Assembly (NCBI RefSeq): GCF_029223485.1
Contig: NZ_JARHTP010000013.1
Coordinates: 248,001 to 312,000, forward strand
DNA: 64,000 nucleotides
Reading direction: 5' to 3'
From: Streptomyces coacervatus
GTDB lineage: Bacteria; Actinomycetota; Actinomycetes; Streptomycetales; Streptomycetaceae
The notes under the pieces are model-generated. The model saw only the letters and a program-made list of their open reading frames with translations. It was not told where the DNA came from and did not search any database. A program made the translations under genes and the position numbers. Every line of letters begins with the position of its first letter. Within the stretch, counting starts at the first letter, position 1. Positions 17,961 through 26,938 of the stretch are shown here, piece after piece.

Positions 17961-17976
17961 GTCACACGGCTGTGAC
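17961..17976. promoter_or_regulatory. Palindrome upstream of the GH25 lysozyme gene
   Basis: GTCACACGGCTGTGAC has 6-bp inverted arms (GTCACA/TGTGAC) around four bases. It lies about 110 bp upstream of the lysozyme start in a 259-bp stretch that otherwise shows no gene. It could be a regulator binding site; the arms are reversed relative to a CRP box, so that protein is not implied. Confidence 0.3.
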
Positions 17977-18112
17977 CTGCGAGGACGGACTACCGCTGGG
18001 ATGATCTTGGGATTGGGCGGCGGGGGGAGAGCACGATGGGCGGCGCGGCGAGGCCCACTCGACCTGGCCGACTTGGCAAGGTCTCCGCGTGCAGCGAGAG
18101 GGCAACAACCAC

Positions 18113-18565
18113 TCACTGCATCATGTCGCCGTTCCGGCTCGCGCGTATCAGCCTCACCAGTTGCCTCGACCGTTCGGTTCCGATGTGCAATTCCTTGCGC
18201 AGCGACTCGGCCGAGACCGGGCGCTGATGCAACTCACGGTGTTGGGCGTCCACTTGGCACGCCTGATCCAGCAGAGCATCGCCGGCGACCGCCTCGTCGA
18301 CCTCTGGGCGGCTACCGGGTGCGGTTTCCACACGCGCGCTCGGACCGTGGGCCAAGAGTTCCACGGCAAGCAGCAGCGCCACCGGTGGCCAGCCTGCGAC
18401 CAGCATCGGCTTCCAGGCCAGGGCTGGCGCGGCGGCGATGTTGGCGGCTAGTGAGACCGCGATTCCCAACAAGAACACCGGCCACACGGTCCAGCGGAAG
18501 CGCCGATTGGTCCGGTCCGGCAGTTTGAGCAGGCCTGCGGTCGCAAGGAGGAGCAAGCCGTCCAC
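18113..18565 (-). pseudogene. DUF2637 protein, 5'-truncated (conjugative-element remnant)
   Basis: The frame reads MDGLLLLATAGLLK, then FLLGIAVSLAANIAAAPAL and WPPVALLLAVELLAH. This is the second half of the DUF2637 membrane domain found on Streptomyces integrative elements and plasmids. Full proteins have two further membrane helices before the VDGLLL motif. Here an in-frame stop lies just upstream of a PLSVDGLLL reading, so the N-terminus is lost. The tail carries a helical segment ending RLIRASRNGDMMQ, normal for the family. It is a relic rather than a working gene. Confidence 0.6.
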
Positions 18566-18762
18566 GGACAGCGGTCAGAGGGCGGCACTCGCCGGGTCCG
18601 CACCGCCTTGCAGGGCGAACTCAATCTACTAAGCCGGCACTAAAGATCTCCACATCAGCGGAATCCCCTGGGTTGCGACCGTGGCGGTGCGCCAAGATCC
18701 CATTCTTGGTTCTTTCTTGTTGGTGTCCTGGCTGCCTGAAGGCATCACTTCTTCGGCTGGTG

Positions 18763-18995
18763 AAGAAGGCCCGTCTCGAATCCGGCCGCCGCTACGGCCA
18801 GGACAAGGGCCGCCTGCCCGACCCGCACGCCGACGCCGCAACGGAGGACGCCTACGACCTCTCGGCTCAACTCGCCCGCGGGGAAGACAAGTTGTATCGC
18901 GTCGGCCTCTACCTCACCGTCCACACCGACGGCGACGAAGAGCTGGCGGACGAGACGGCTGCCGTACGGGCGTTCGCGGCCCCTGGAGACTGGCA
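18763..18995 (+). pseudogene. Fragment of a VirB4/TraC-like conjugation ATPase
   Basis: The frame contains KKARLESGRRYGQDKGRLPD, DAYDLSAQLARGEDKLYRVG and LYLTVHTDGDEELADETAAV. This matches the pre-ATPase region of the SCO6880-type, VirB4-like proteins of actinomycete conjugative elements. Both the N-terminal part and the whole Walker domain are missing. Sequence from about 18566 to 18762 and after 19000 shows no coherent frame. With the DUF2637 relic nearby it marks a decayed integrative element. Confidence 0.5.
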
Positions 18996-19297
18996 CTGCA
19001 GCTGAGCCCGAACTTCCAGCCGTTCCACCTCAATCTCGGCGCTGCGCCTACGGCGTTCACGTTCGTCTCGCCGGACGCCAAGCGGGGCTGGTTGCTCGTA
19101 CAAGACACCTGACCGACGTCAGGGAGCTGTGGGCCGCGCGGGCGGACCCGGGGCCTGTCCGCAGGGTTGCCGATGATGCGGGATTGCCGGAGACGGGGCC
19201 TGTGGCGTCGGCTGCGTCCGGCCCGTTGATCTGAGTGACCCGGGTTCGGTCGGAGTAGACCATTTGATCATTGAAGTTCGGGTCCAGTTTTGCCCGT

Positions 19298-20335
19298 TCA
19301 GTACGGCCGGGCGGCCGGCCGGTGAGCGGGGGCGAGGCGGGCCGCCTCGGACCTGGGGAAGCTGATTTTCTTCGGGTCTCCGTCCGAGGTGTAACGCTTG
19401 ACCGTCCCGTCGCGGAGCTTGTCCAGCCAGGCTGTCGAGGTGAACTGGGCTTCGGGGCCGGTCGCCCCCTGGGAGCGAATTCGCGGGATGGCACCCGGGT
19501 CGAAAGCGGTCGAGAAGGGGGAAGGGGCGGGGTCGGCTCCCACCAGGTAGACGCCCTGATGCTGGTAGCGCACACCGTCGGCGGTTCCCTGCAGCACCAG
19601 TTGCCGGGATTTGGGCATCGAACCGTTGGGAAGTGCCATCGACACCACCGACAAGCCGGGCACGGCCTGGGTGATCGCCCTCTGGTTGTCGGCGATGGCC
19701 TTCTGGGCGGTGTCGTCGTCCACCGTCCCCAGCGCGGTGTGCCGCAGGGTGTGGTTGCCGACCTCGAATTCGTGTTTGACGAGCCAGTCCAACGACTTTC
19801 GGCCGCCTGGCTCGCTGAACGGGTCGGCGTTGACGAAGAAGGTGGCCACGGGGCGGAATCCGGGGTGCTTCCGGGCGGTGTCCAGCAGGATGCCCACCGC
19901 GGTGTCGGACGCGGGCCGGCCATCCGCGTCCAGACGGAACTGGGTGACGGTCGAGTCGTCGAAGGTCAGCACCACAGGGTGGGTACCGGCGGGTATGTCG
20001 ATCTTCCCACTGCTGAACTCCCGCGCGGTGACAGGTACGTATCTCTCCCGTGCCAGCCGTTCCAGCTCGGCGCGGAAGTCCTGCGGCGTGCGGTCGTACG
20101 CACTCCTGGGCTCGGCCACCAGTTGGTGGTACATCAGCACCGGGACCGCACCCAGCTCGTCGGCCTGCACTGTCGCCGGGTGGGCAACCGCGGCCTGCCC
20201 GCCGACCTTGCGCGCCCGTACTGACGGCCCGTCCTGGCCCCCTTGCGGCGGGGATTGGGCTGCCGAGCAGGCGGTGACCAGCAGGATGACCGATGCGACG
20301 ACGACCGCGCCGCCGCTTCGGTGGGTTTGACGCAT
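19298..20335 (-). CDS. Polysaccharide deacetylase lipoprotein
   Basis: 345 residues from the ATG at 20335, which has GGAGG 6 bases upstream. The signal ends in a lipobox, LLVTACS, so the protein is anchored outside the membrane. The NodB-type deacetylase domain has PVLMYHQL, VVLTFDDST (metal-binding Asp pair, with Ser-Thr where most members have Gly), FFVNADPF and EVGNHTLRH with the two metal-binding His. These enzymes remove N-acetyl groups from GlcNAc-containing polymers. The gene is divergent from a glycoside-hydrolase-like gene at 20515 across a 179-bp promoter region, and the two probably act on the same polysaccharide. Confidence 0.88.
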   Translation of the reverse strand: MRQTHRSGGAVVVASVILLVTACSAAQSPPQGGQDGPSVRARKVGGQAAVAHPATVQADELGAVPVLMYHQLVAEPRSAYDRTPQDFRAELERLARERYVPVTAREFSSGKIDIPAGTHPVVLTFDDSTVTQFRLDADGRPASDTAVGILLDTARKHPGFRPVATFFVNADPFSEPGGRKSLDWLVKHEFEVGNHTLRHTALGTVDDDTAQKAIADNQRAITQAVPGLSVVSMALPNGSMPKSRQLVLQGTADGVRYQHQGVYLVGADPAPSPFSTAFDPGAIPRIRSQGATGPEAQFTSTAWLDKLRDGTVKRYTSDGDPKKISFPRSEAARLAPAHRPAARPY

Positions 20336-20514
20336 GATGCCTCCGGATGCGAACGAGATACTTCCCGTCGCCTCCAAGCCTCGGGCAACAGCGTGACGCA
20401 CACCCCGGCACGATAGGCCGAATGCATGATTACTCGCTCGAAACCACTCGGGTGGACGGCGTGGCGGCTATGTCATATCGCAAGGAACCCTCTTTCGAGA
20501 ACGGCAGAGTGAAC

Positions 20515-22104
20515 ATGCGCGGAAAAAGACTCGGAACGCGATTCACCGTCATGGCCATTTCCGTGCTGGTCCCGGTCTGTGCGGCGGTCGGGGCCTTCGC
20601 GATACAGTCCTCCTCCGGTCGGCTCCAGGTCGAAGGGCTCAGCAACAAGGGTGTGTTGGGCCGAGCCGACGTCAGCAACCCGCGCCTTGCAATCACCGCC
20701 GAGGAAGGGGCCGACCTGGCCGAGCTGGAGGTGCGGCTCGACGGTAATCCGGTGCACACCCACCAAACCGACGACCGCCTCATACTCGACACCCCCTCGC
20801 TCGCCGAGGGCAAGCACGAACTGACGGCCACATCCCACAGTGGCCTGCCCTTCCTGGACGACATATCCCGGACATTCACCGTGGACACCACCGCCCCGAA
20901 ACTGCGGCTGTCCCCAGCCCGAGCCACTGGGCCAGGAGCACCGGTGACGGTACGCGGCCGGGTCGAGGACGCCGGCCAGGTGAAGGTCTCCATAGCCGGT
21001 GCGCCCGTGCCCGTCGGCGACGACGGCACCTTTTCCCGCCGGCTCGAAAAGCCCCCCGCCCGCATCGAGGTGGCGGCCACGGACGCGGCCGGCAACGTCA
21101 CCCGCGAGCACGTGAACGCGGTCGCGCCCTTTCCCCTCACCCGGGCCGCACACCTGACCGCCATCGGCTGGTCCTCACCTGAGGTCCGCGACCCGGTTCT
21201 CCAGCTCGTCAAAGGCAAGAAGCTCAACGCCGTCGAGCTCGACATCAAGGACGAAAACGGCGAGGTCGGCTACGACTCCTCCGTGCCGCTGGCCCGCGAG
21301 ATCGGCGCCGTGAAGAACCGCTACGACGCACACAAGGCGATCGACACCCTGCACGGCATGGGAGCCCGCGTCATCGGCCGCATCGTCGCCTTCCGCGACC
21401 CCATCCTGGCCCAGGCATCCCACCACCAGGGCAAGGACCACCGCCTGGTCCAGGCCCCTGACGGCAGCCCGTACGACGGCGGCCACTACGGCACGCTCTC
21501 GTTCACCAACTTCGCCGATCCCGAGGTCCGCCAGTACAACATCGCCCTGGCCGCCGAAGCGGCGAAGCTGGGCTTCGACGACATCCTGTACGACTACGTG
21601 CGCCGCCCCGACGGGAAGCTCTCCACAATGCGCTTCCCCGGCCTGGGCGACCAGACCCCCGAAAAGTCCATCGCCGAGTTCGTCGCCGACACCCAGCGCC
21701 GCATCCAGCCGGAAGGCAAACACCTCGGGGTCTCGGTATTTGGCATCGCAGCCACCCGGCCCACCGAAATCGCCCAGGACATCCCCGCCATAGCCCAACA
21801 CGCCGACTACATCGCTCCCATGGTCTATCCCTCGCACTGGGCCGTCGGTGAGTACGGGGTCGCCAGTCCGAATGCCAGCCCGTACGAGATCGTCAACCGG
21901 TCGCTGGCCGACTTCGCCAAACAGGTCAAGGGCACCAGGGCCACGATCGTCCCCTGGCTCCAGGACTTCTCCCTGGGCATCCACTACGGCCCCACCGAAG
22001 TCGCCGCCCAGATCAGAGCTGCGGCCGGGGACGGCATGAACTCCTTCCTGCTCTGGAACGCCGGAGCCATGTACCAAGGGGCGGCACTGACCACCCTGCG
22101 ATGA
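20515..22104 (+). CDS. DUF4015-type putative glycoside hydrolase, membrane-anchored
   Basis: 529 residues from the ATG at 20515; an ATG at 20470 would add 15 residues and neither has a good ribosome site. The N-terminus has one hydrophobic segment (FTVMAISVLVPVCAAVGAF). Residues about 40-200 are two Ig-like beta domains (ADLAELEVRLDGNPV, FTVDTTAPKLRLSPA, ATDAAGNVTRE). Residues about 215-525 form a TIM-barrel glycosidase-like domain with ELDIKDENGEVGYDS, IGRIVAFRDPILA, FDDILYDYVRRPDG, VSVFGIAAT and ADYIAPMVYPSHW, with several acidic residues at strand ends. The family is annotated as a putative glycoside hydrolase; the substrate is unknown. It is divergent from a polysaccharide deacetylase. 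Confidence 0.8.
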   Translation: MRGKRLGTRFTVMAISVLVPVCAAVGAFAIQSSSGRLQVEGLSNKGVLGRADVSNPRLAITAEEGADLAELEVRLDGNPVHTHQTDDRLILDTPSLAEGKHELTATSHSGLPFLDDISRTFTVDTTAPKLRLSPARATGPGAPVTVRGRVEDAGQVKVSIAGAPVPVGDDGTFSRRLEKPPARIEVAATDAAGNVTREHVNAVAPFPLTRAAHLTAIGWSSPEVRDPVLQLVKGKKLNAVELDIKDENGEVGYDSSVPLAREIGAVKNRYDAHKAIDTLHGMGARVIGRIVAFRDPILAQASHHQGKDHRLVQAPDGSPYDGGHYGTLSFTNFADPEVRQYNIALAAEAAKLGFDDILYDYVRRPDGKLSTMRFPGLGDQTPEKSIAEFVADTQRRIQPEGKHLGVSVFGIAATRPTEIAQDIPAIAQHADYIAPMVYPSHWAVGEYGVASPNASPYEIVNRSLADFAKQVKGTRATIVPWLQDFSLGIHYGPTEVAAQIRAAAGDGMNSFLLWNAGAMYQGAALTTLR

Positions 22105-22136
22105 CAAGAGCCTGGATCTCCAGCCGGTGACTGTAC

Positions 22137-22786
22137 TCAGAGGTCCTGACGAAGGCGTCGTAGGTGTCTGTGGGTGATGAGGCAGGTGGCGAGGCCGAGG
22201 AAAGCCTGATGGATGTCGTCCCGTCGCTCCCGGCGGATGCGCAGGCGGCGGAAGCCGTGCAGCCAGGCGATCGTTCTTTCTACGACGTACCGGAGGATGC
22301 CCAGTCCGGAGTCGTGGGGCTGACCTCGTTCTGCGATGACCGGGCGAATGTCCCGGGCCCGCGGCGGGCGCCGGTACTTGTCGTGGTCGTAGCCACGGTC
22401 GGCGAGCAGCGCGTCGGGGCGGTGTCGGGGCCGGCCGACGCTCCCCGCGACGGACGGGATCTTGTCCGGCGGGGGCAGGAGTTGCGTGATGTCGTTGCGG
22501 TTGCCGCCGGTCAGCGACACTGCGAGCGGGGTGCCCTGGGCGTCGGTGATGACGTGGTGTCTGCTGCCCGGCCGAGCGCGGTCGACCGGGCTGGGACCGC
22601 TTTGGGGTCCCTGCGAGCGGCCCGGAGGTGGGAGGAGTCGATCACCGCCCGGGACCAGTCCAGCTTCTTCGCCGACCGCAGCTTCTTCCACAGCAGCACG
22701 TGCAGCTGTTCCCGCACTCCGGCCTCCTGGATCCCGGTGTGCAGCACGAACAGGATTCCGCAGCCAACAGTCACATGATCAACCAC
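22137..22786 (-). pseudogene. IS5-family transposase relic, frameshifted and internally deleted
   Basis: Two minus-strand frames carry consecutive parts of one transposase. The upstream part (22786 to about 22620) reads CGILFVLHTGIQ, then EAGVREQLH and KLDWSRAVIDSSHLRA. The downstream part (about 22600 to 22137) reads HHVITDAQGTPLAVSLTGGN, DALLADRGYDHDKYR and VVERTIAWLHGFRRLRIRRE. The join needs a frameshift near 22600. Between GIQ and EAGV about 28 residues present in relatives are missing, and the start of the protein is degraded. The DDE residues of the second half remain, but the gene cannot be functional. Confidence 0.75.
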
Positions 22787-22822
22787 TTCTGTTAGGGCCT
22801 CTTAGTGCCGCGGAGGGAGGCA

Positions 22823-23845
22823 TCAGTTCACGGACGGGATTTGCGTGCAGTCTCGCACGATGATCTTGCCGGTGTTCTGGCCGCGCAGCATTCCCAGGAA
22901 AGCGTCCACGATGTGCTCGAACCCGTCGGTGACCGTCTCGTCCAGAGCAAGCCGGCCGCTCTGCAAATGCGGTATCGCGAACTCGTGCAACTCCTCTTGC
23001 AGGTCACGGTAGTTACTCACCAAAAAGCCCTCTATGCGGATGCTCTTTTCCACGATGTCCGCGTAGTTGAAGCGCGGTGGCGACGCGTCGGGATTGTTGT
23101 ACTGGCTGATCGTGCCGACGCGGACGATGCGCCCGAACTCGCGCAACGCTCCCACCGCCGCGGCCAGTTGCTCGCCGCCGACATTGTCGACGAACACGTC
23201 GATGCCGTCCGGCGCGACCTTGCCGAGCAGTTCGGCGGCGGGCCCCTCGTGGTAGTCGAAGACGGCGTCGTAGCCGACCTCTCGCGTGAGATGGCCGGCC
23301 TTCGCCGCCGATCCCGCGCTGCCCACGAGCCGTCCGGCGCCGAGCAGCCGGGCGAAGCGCCCGGTCGCCGTGCCGACCCCGCCCGCGGCGGCCGACACGA
23401 ACAGATCCTCGCCCTCCTGGAGCCGGGCGATCCGGGTCAGGCCCACATAGGCGGTCAGACCGGTGCCACCGAGGATGCTCAAGTACGCGGTCAGAGGCAC
23501 CCCGTCGAAGCGGGGCAGCCGCCGGATCTCCTCGGGCATGACCACTGCATGCGTGCGCCAGCCCCGTCGATGGAACACGATCTCGCCCTCGGCCAGCCCA
23601 GGCGTACGCGAGGCGATGACCCGCCCGATGGTGCGCCCCTCCAGCGGTGCGCCGAGCGCGAAGCCACCGGGCACGTCGTCCATCATCTCGCGGTGATACG
23701 GGTCGACGGACCAGTACAGGTTTTCCACGACCGCGCTGCCGGCCGCGGGGTCGGGAAGCGCATGCTCGACGAAGGCGAAGTGCTCGGCTGTGGGGAAGCC
23801 GTGGGGGCGGGCGGTCTGGTGCACGGTGAGCGCGGTCTCGTTCAT
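22823..23845 (-). CDS. NADP-dependent oxidoreductase, CurA/leukotriene B4 dehydrogenase-like MDR
   Basis: 340 residues from the ATG at 23845, where similarity to the family begins; the frame is open further 5' but that part overlaps the divergent LysR gene. The zinc-free medium-chain dehydrogenase layout is clear: YWSVDPYHREMM (substrate side), GGTGLTAYVGLTRIARLQEG, then the nucleotide-binding AAAGGVGTATGRFARLLGA, DYHEGP, and DVFVDNVGGEQLAAAVGAL. YNNPDASPPRFNY and SIRIEGFLVSNY close the domain as in curcumin/alkenal reductases. The enzyme should reduce the C=C of alpha,beta-unsaturated carbonyls with NADPH. It is divergent from the LysR gene at 23946, the usual arrangement for regulator and target. 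Confidence 0.88.
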   Translation of the reverse strand: MNETALTVHQTARPHGFPTAEHFAFVEHALPDPAAGSAVVENLYWSVDPYHREMMDDVPGGFALGAPLEGRTIGRVIASRTPGLAEGEIVFHRRGWRTHAVVMPEEIRRLPRFDGVPLTAYLSILGGTGLTAYVGLTRIARLQEGEDLFVSAAAGGVGTATGRFARLLGAGRLVGSAGSAAKAGHLTREVGYDAVFDYHEGPAAELLGKVAPDGIDVFVDNVGGEQLAAAVGALREFGRIVRVGTISQYNNPDASPPRFNYADIVEKSIRIEGFLVSNYRDLQEELHEFAIPHLQSGRLALDETVTDGFEHIVDAFLGMLRGQNTGKIIVRDCTQIPSVN

Positions 23846-23945
23846 GCCCGGACCGTAGGGCGGGAATGTGCCTGGTGGGCAGCCGGTTGGGCTCATGCGA
23901 GGCCCCGTTCCATGAGCAGTTCTCATACGTTGAGGTGAGCACCCC

Positions 23946-24863
23946 GTGCCCCGTACGACCGACTCCGATCTCGCCCCGCACGAACTGCGCGTCCTGGTGG
24001 CGGCCGCGGACACCGGCGGTTTCTCGACCGCGGCCGAGACACTCGGTCTGACGCAGTCCGCGGTCTCCCACTCGGTTCGCGGCAGCGAGCGCAAGATCGG
24101 TGCCGTTCTCTTCGAACGCGGCCGCACCGGCGCCCGCCCCACCCCTGCCGGAGAGAAGGCCGTCGCGCACGCCCGCCACATCCTGCGCCTGCTGGACGTC
24201 CTGACCACTGAGGCGCGCGGTGCGGCCCGGTCCGACGCGGCTGAGGGGCCGCTACGGATCGCTGCCTTCCGCAGCGCGGCTCTCCACCTGCTGCCGCCCG
24301 TTCTGCAGCGGCTGCGCGCCCGGCATCCCGGGATCGAGCCGCGGGTGCGGATCGTACGCGAGGTGGGGCGCGGCACGGCCGGCGAAGTGGCCGACGGGAA
24401 AGCCGACATAGCCATCGCCACGCTGGGTGGCTCCGCGCCGCTGCCACCCGGACTGGTCGCGAGCGGACTCTTCGAGGAGCCGTATACCCTGGTGCATGCG
24501 CCGGGTCACACCGCCCCGCGCTCGCTGCCGCTGGTCGACTGGGCCGAAAACTGCGGCTCGTACACCCGCGACTGGTGGGCCGCACAGGACTGGATCCCCA
24601 AGGCCACCGTCGAGGCCGAGGACGACGGAGCGGTGCTCGCCCTGGTCAGCGGAGGCCACGGAATGGCGATCATGCCCGCGCTCTCCCTGGCCGGAGCACC
24701 GAACTCGATCCGCATCACTGATCTCGGCCCCAACCGCCCGACGCGCCAGGTTGGCTATGTCACCACCTCCGAACTGGCCAGATCCACCGTCGTACGCGCC
24801 TTGGTGAGGGAGCTGCGGGCCGCCGTCCCCCAGGGCGTGGGCCTTCCCAGCGGCGAGGCCTGA
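23946..24863 (+). CDS. LysR-family transcriptional regulator
   Basis: 305 residues from a GTG at 23946. Residues about 10-70 are the winged HTH (LRVLVAAADTGGFSTAAETL, LTQSAVSHSVRGSERKIGAV, LFERGRTGARPTPAG). The rest is the two-lobed effector domain, beginning GPLRIAAFRSAALHLLPPVL, with DIAIATLGG and a typical VSGGHGMAIMPALSLAG turn. It is transcribed divergently from the CurA-like reductase across about 100 bp, so it most likely controls that gene and itself. No T-N11-A box was confirmed. Confidence 0.9.
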   Translation: MPRTTDSDLAPHELRVLVAAADTGGFSTAAETLGLTQSAVSHSVRGSERKIGAVLFERGRTGARPTPAGEKAVAHARHILRLLDVLTTEARGAARSDAAEGPLRIAAFRSAALHLLPPVLQRLRARHPGIEPRVRIVREVGRGTAGEVADGKADIAIATLGGSAPLPPGLVASGLFEEPYTLVHAPGHTAPRSLPLVDWAENCGSYTRDWWAAQDWIPKATVEAEDDGAVLALVSGGHGMAIMPALSLAGAPNSIRITDLGPNRPTRQVGYVTTSELARSTVVRALVRELRAAVPQGVGLPSGEA

Positions 24864-24879
24864 TCAGGTCGAGTGCGTG

Positions 24880-25470
24880 ACCCGGGCGATCGCGATTTGC
24901 GGAATGCGGCCACGGCCCTGGTGCTGTCCGGCTAATGGGCGACCCCTCCCTCTTGCTGCCTGACCACAGGTCAGCGTGGGTCCGCCTGGGGAATCAAGCC
25001 GAGCAACTCCGAGGCCGCCCGAAGCTGGGGATGGAGAGGTGCAATTGTCTCCGTCAGAGGCGGTCCGCGGCTCGTTCGACCAGGCCCAGGCCGCGATCGA
25101 GTGACGGTGTGGAAGGTGCTGGGCAAGCGTCGACTCAGCGTGCTGGCGGTCGCCGTCGTCGACACCACCGCCTACTACAGGGTGAAGATCCCCACCCCGT
25201 GCCCTCGCGAGATGCCACGGTCATCCAGGTCTACGGCAAAGGCGACGAATCCTTACCAGCGGGTGGCAGTACGACGTAAGCGTGCGTACCGAGCCGGCGA
25301 GTGGGCGGGACGTCCCAACCTTCCGTACTGCCGGGCGGTAGGAGGAAGTAGAGGACCGGCTCGGCGCATGCAGGATCGACAGCAACTGCTCCGGGTTGCG
25401 CGATCCGTTCGATGGCTTGTACGCCGAGGTAGCGGCCGACCCGAACTGAGAGTTCGGGTGAACCACGGGT
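24880..25470. other. Stretch with no supportable gene
   Basis: About 600 bases between the LysR gene and the XRE relic. Open frames exist on both strands but none has a convincing start, ribosome site and family match. A short plus-strand frame ending at about 25450 (CSGLRDPFDGLYAEVAADPN at its end) looks like the tail of a decayed protein, and another around 25101 has a hydrophobic stretch. Both are too short to name. The region behaves like decayed accessory DNA. Confidence 0.4.
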
Positions 25471-25475
25471 TCGTG

Positions 25476-25910
25476 TCAGACGAGTTGGAGTCGTTGGGTG
25501 AGGTCCGTGACCCGGCGACGGAATGTGGGGCGGACTCGCTTCTGCAGGTCAAGGATCATGCTGCGTGCGAGCGCGCTGCGCGCAAGGTCTTCGGGCGCAA
25601 TCTCTTCGAGGTCGAGGAGGTGCACGAGCACCGCGGCATCTTCGCGGCGCAGGTCATGGCACCGAGCCAGCTCCAGTCCGAACGTGAACTGCCGCTCCCG
25701 GCTGGGTAGTCGGCTGGTGTCGATCTGACCAGCCACGCGGAGTCCTTCGACGGCTTCGCCGACCAGCATCTCGATACTCATTGCGTGCATCTCAACGTTG
25801 GTCGGCCCGAAAACCGTCCATGGGACATTGCCCTCGCCAACCTGACGGGCAAGCGGGGCGGCGTGCTGCTCGAGCCGCTGTCGCGCTTCCCACCAGCGAT
25901 GTCGGCGCGC
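25476..25910 (-). pseudogene. C-terminal fragment of an XRE-type regulator with TPR-like tail
   Basis: The frame contains ARQRLEQHAAPLARQVGEGN, TVFGPTNVEMHAMSIEMLVG and ELARCHDLRREDAAVLVHLL, ending DLTQRLQLV. This is the end of the Streptomyces XRE regulators whose helical C-terminus has the 'FGPTNVxxH' signature. The N-terminal HTH (about 250 residues) is absent. Upstream, near 25915, homology stops where a HAD fragment on the other strand begins, so the gene was cut by a rearrangement. Confidence 0.6.
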
Positions 25911-25929
25911 ATCGGATACGACCGCGCCT

Positions 25930-26230
25930 CGACCGGCACATCCGCTGGGAACTCGGCGCGTACGGCGAGGATGACGACACGCGCGCCGAACTCGTCCGGT
26001 CGTCCCTCCAGCGCGCCGGCGCAACCGCCGCGGACTCGGTCCTGATCGGTGACACGCCAGCCGATGTGGAAGGCGCCCACGCCAACGGGGTGCGGGTGAT
26101 CGCGGTGGCGTCGGGCCGCAGCGATGAAGCAACGCTTCAGGACGAGGGGGCAGAGGCGGTGCTGTCCGATCTGCGCGATACCGAAGTGCTGGTAAAACTC
26201 GTGCGTGGCGATGACCGGCGGCCGAAGTGA
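25930..26230 (+). pseudogene. C-terminal fragment of a HAD-family phosphatase
   Basis: The frame reads LDRHIRWELGAYGEDDDTRA, then DSVLIGDTPADVEGAHANGV and RVIAVASGRSDEATLQ. GDTPADVEGA is the HAD motif IV region and the preceding helix ends in the conserved linker. Motif I (DxDxT) and motif II are missing, so about 140 N-terminal residues are lost. The fragment starts about 20 bases from the end of the XRE fragment on the opposite strand. It could not be active. Confidence 0.6.
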
Positions 26231-26366
26231 CAGTCGCGACATTCTGCGATGCGCACCTCAATGACCGCGCCTGGCGAGTGCTCTGGCCACTCAGGTTCGC
26301 CGCGTCGGGGGTCGTGGCGGTTGGACTGCCGCTGAGCGACCACGCAGCGCGCAGACGTGATCCGAG

Positions 26367-26906
26367 TTATCGCGTGGCCCCTGTCAGCCCCTGAACTGCG
26401 CCCATCACGCTGTCCACCACCTCGGTCACCGGCTTGGATGCATCGATGATCGCCGCGCCACGGCCTTCGTAGATCGCTCGCATCCGAGGATTCCACTTCA
26501 GAGCCGCTGCGAGCTCTTCGGGATGTTGACCGAATGCGTTCGTAGTCCGGGTCGCGAGCCGGTGGCGGAGGGTGTCCTCGTCGATCACCAGGCACACGAT
26601 GAGGTCGAAAAGATCGCGGACGTCTGCCTCGTTCTCCGCCGACCCACACAAGAACGCGATGCGGAAACGAGACTCCTCTGCGAGGGTCTCAACGCGCCCA
26701 CGGACGATCGCCCACCCGTATCGGTCAAGCCAGCCTCCAGGAACCGGATACGGAGGATCCACCACAACCTCGCCCTTGGCGCGGTCGATCCAGCGACTGA
26801 AGCCGTCCTCGTCGGCGTCGAGCGCAAGGTAGCCACGCGCTCGCAACATCCCGCAGACCGTGGACTTACCAGTCCCGGAATTGCCCGTCACCCACACCAA
26901 TGTCAC
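26367..26906 (-). CDS. P-loop nucleotide kinase-like protein
   Basis: 179 residues from a GTG at 26906, placed right before the first strand of the fold. VTLVWVTGNSGTGKSTVCGM contains the Walker A loop (GNSGTGKST, residues about 9-17). LALDADEDGF is the second-strand acidic motif seen in adenylate- and shikimate-kinase-like proteins, and DLIVCLVIDEDTLRHRLATR is the lid region. It resembles the small AAA/kinase proteins annotated as nucleoside or polynucleotide kinases of unknown substrate. The upstream sequence is the end of an IS630 relic whose inverted repeat starts 33 bases away, so the kinase lies outside that element. Confidence 0.7.
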   Translation of the reverse strand: MTLVWVTGNSGTGKSTVCGMLRARGYLALDADEDGFSRWIDRAKGEVVVDPPYPVPGGWLDRYGWAIVRGRVETLAEESRFRIAFLCGSAENEADVRDLFDLIVCLVIDEDTLRHRLATRTTNAFGQHPEELAAALKWNPRMRAIYEGRGAAIIDASKPVTEVVDSVMGAVQGLTGATR

Positions 26907-26938
26907 GCAGCCAGCGTAGACGTGACCACCCCGGGAGA

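Noticed and set aside
17961..17976. GTCACACGGCTGTGAC as a CRP site
   Set aside because: CRP-type boxes have TGTGA to the left and TCACA to the right; here the arms are the other way round.
24935..25279. Plus-strand open frames between the LysR gene and the XRE relic as genes
   Set aside because: No ribosome site, no family resemblance and shifting frames; treated as decayed sequence.
26367..26906. The P-loop kinase next to the IS630 relic as a second passenger gene
   Set aside because: The inverted repeat of that relic lies at 26939-26970, between transposase and kinase, so the kinase is outside the element. The two kinases are also not close homologues.
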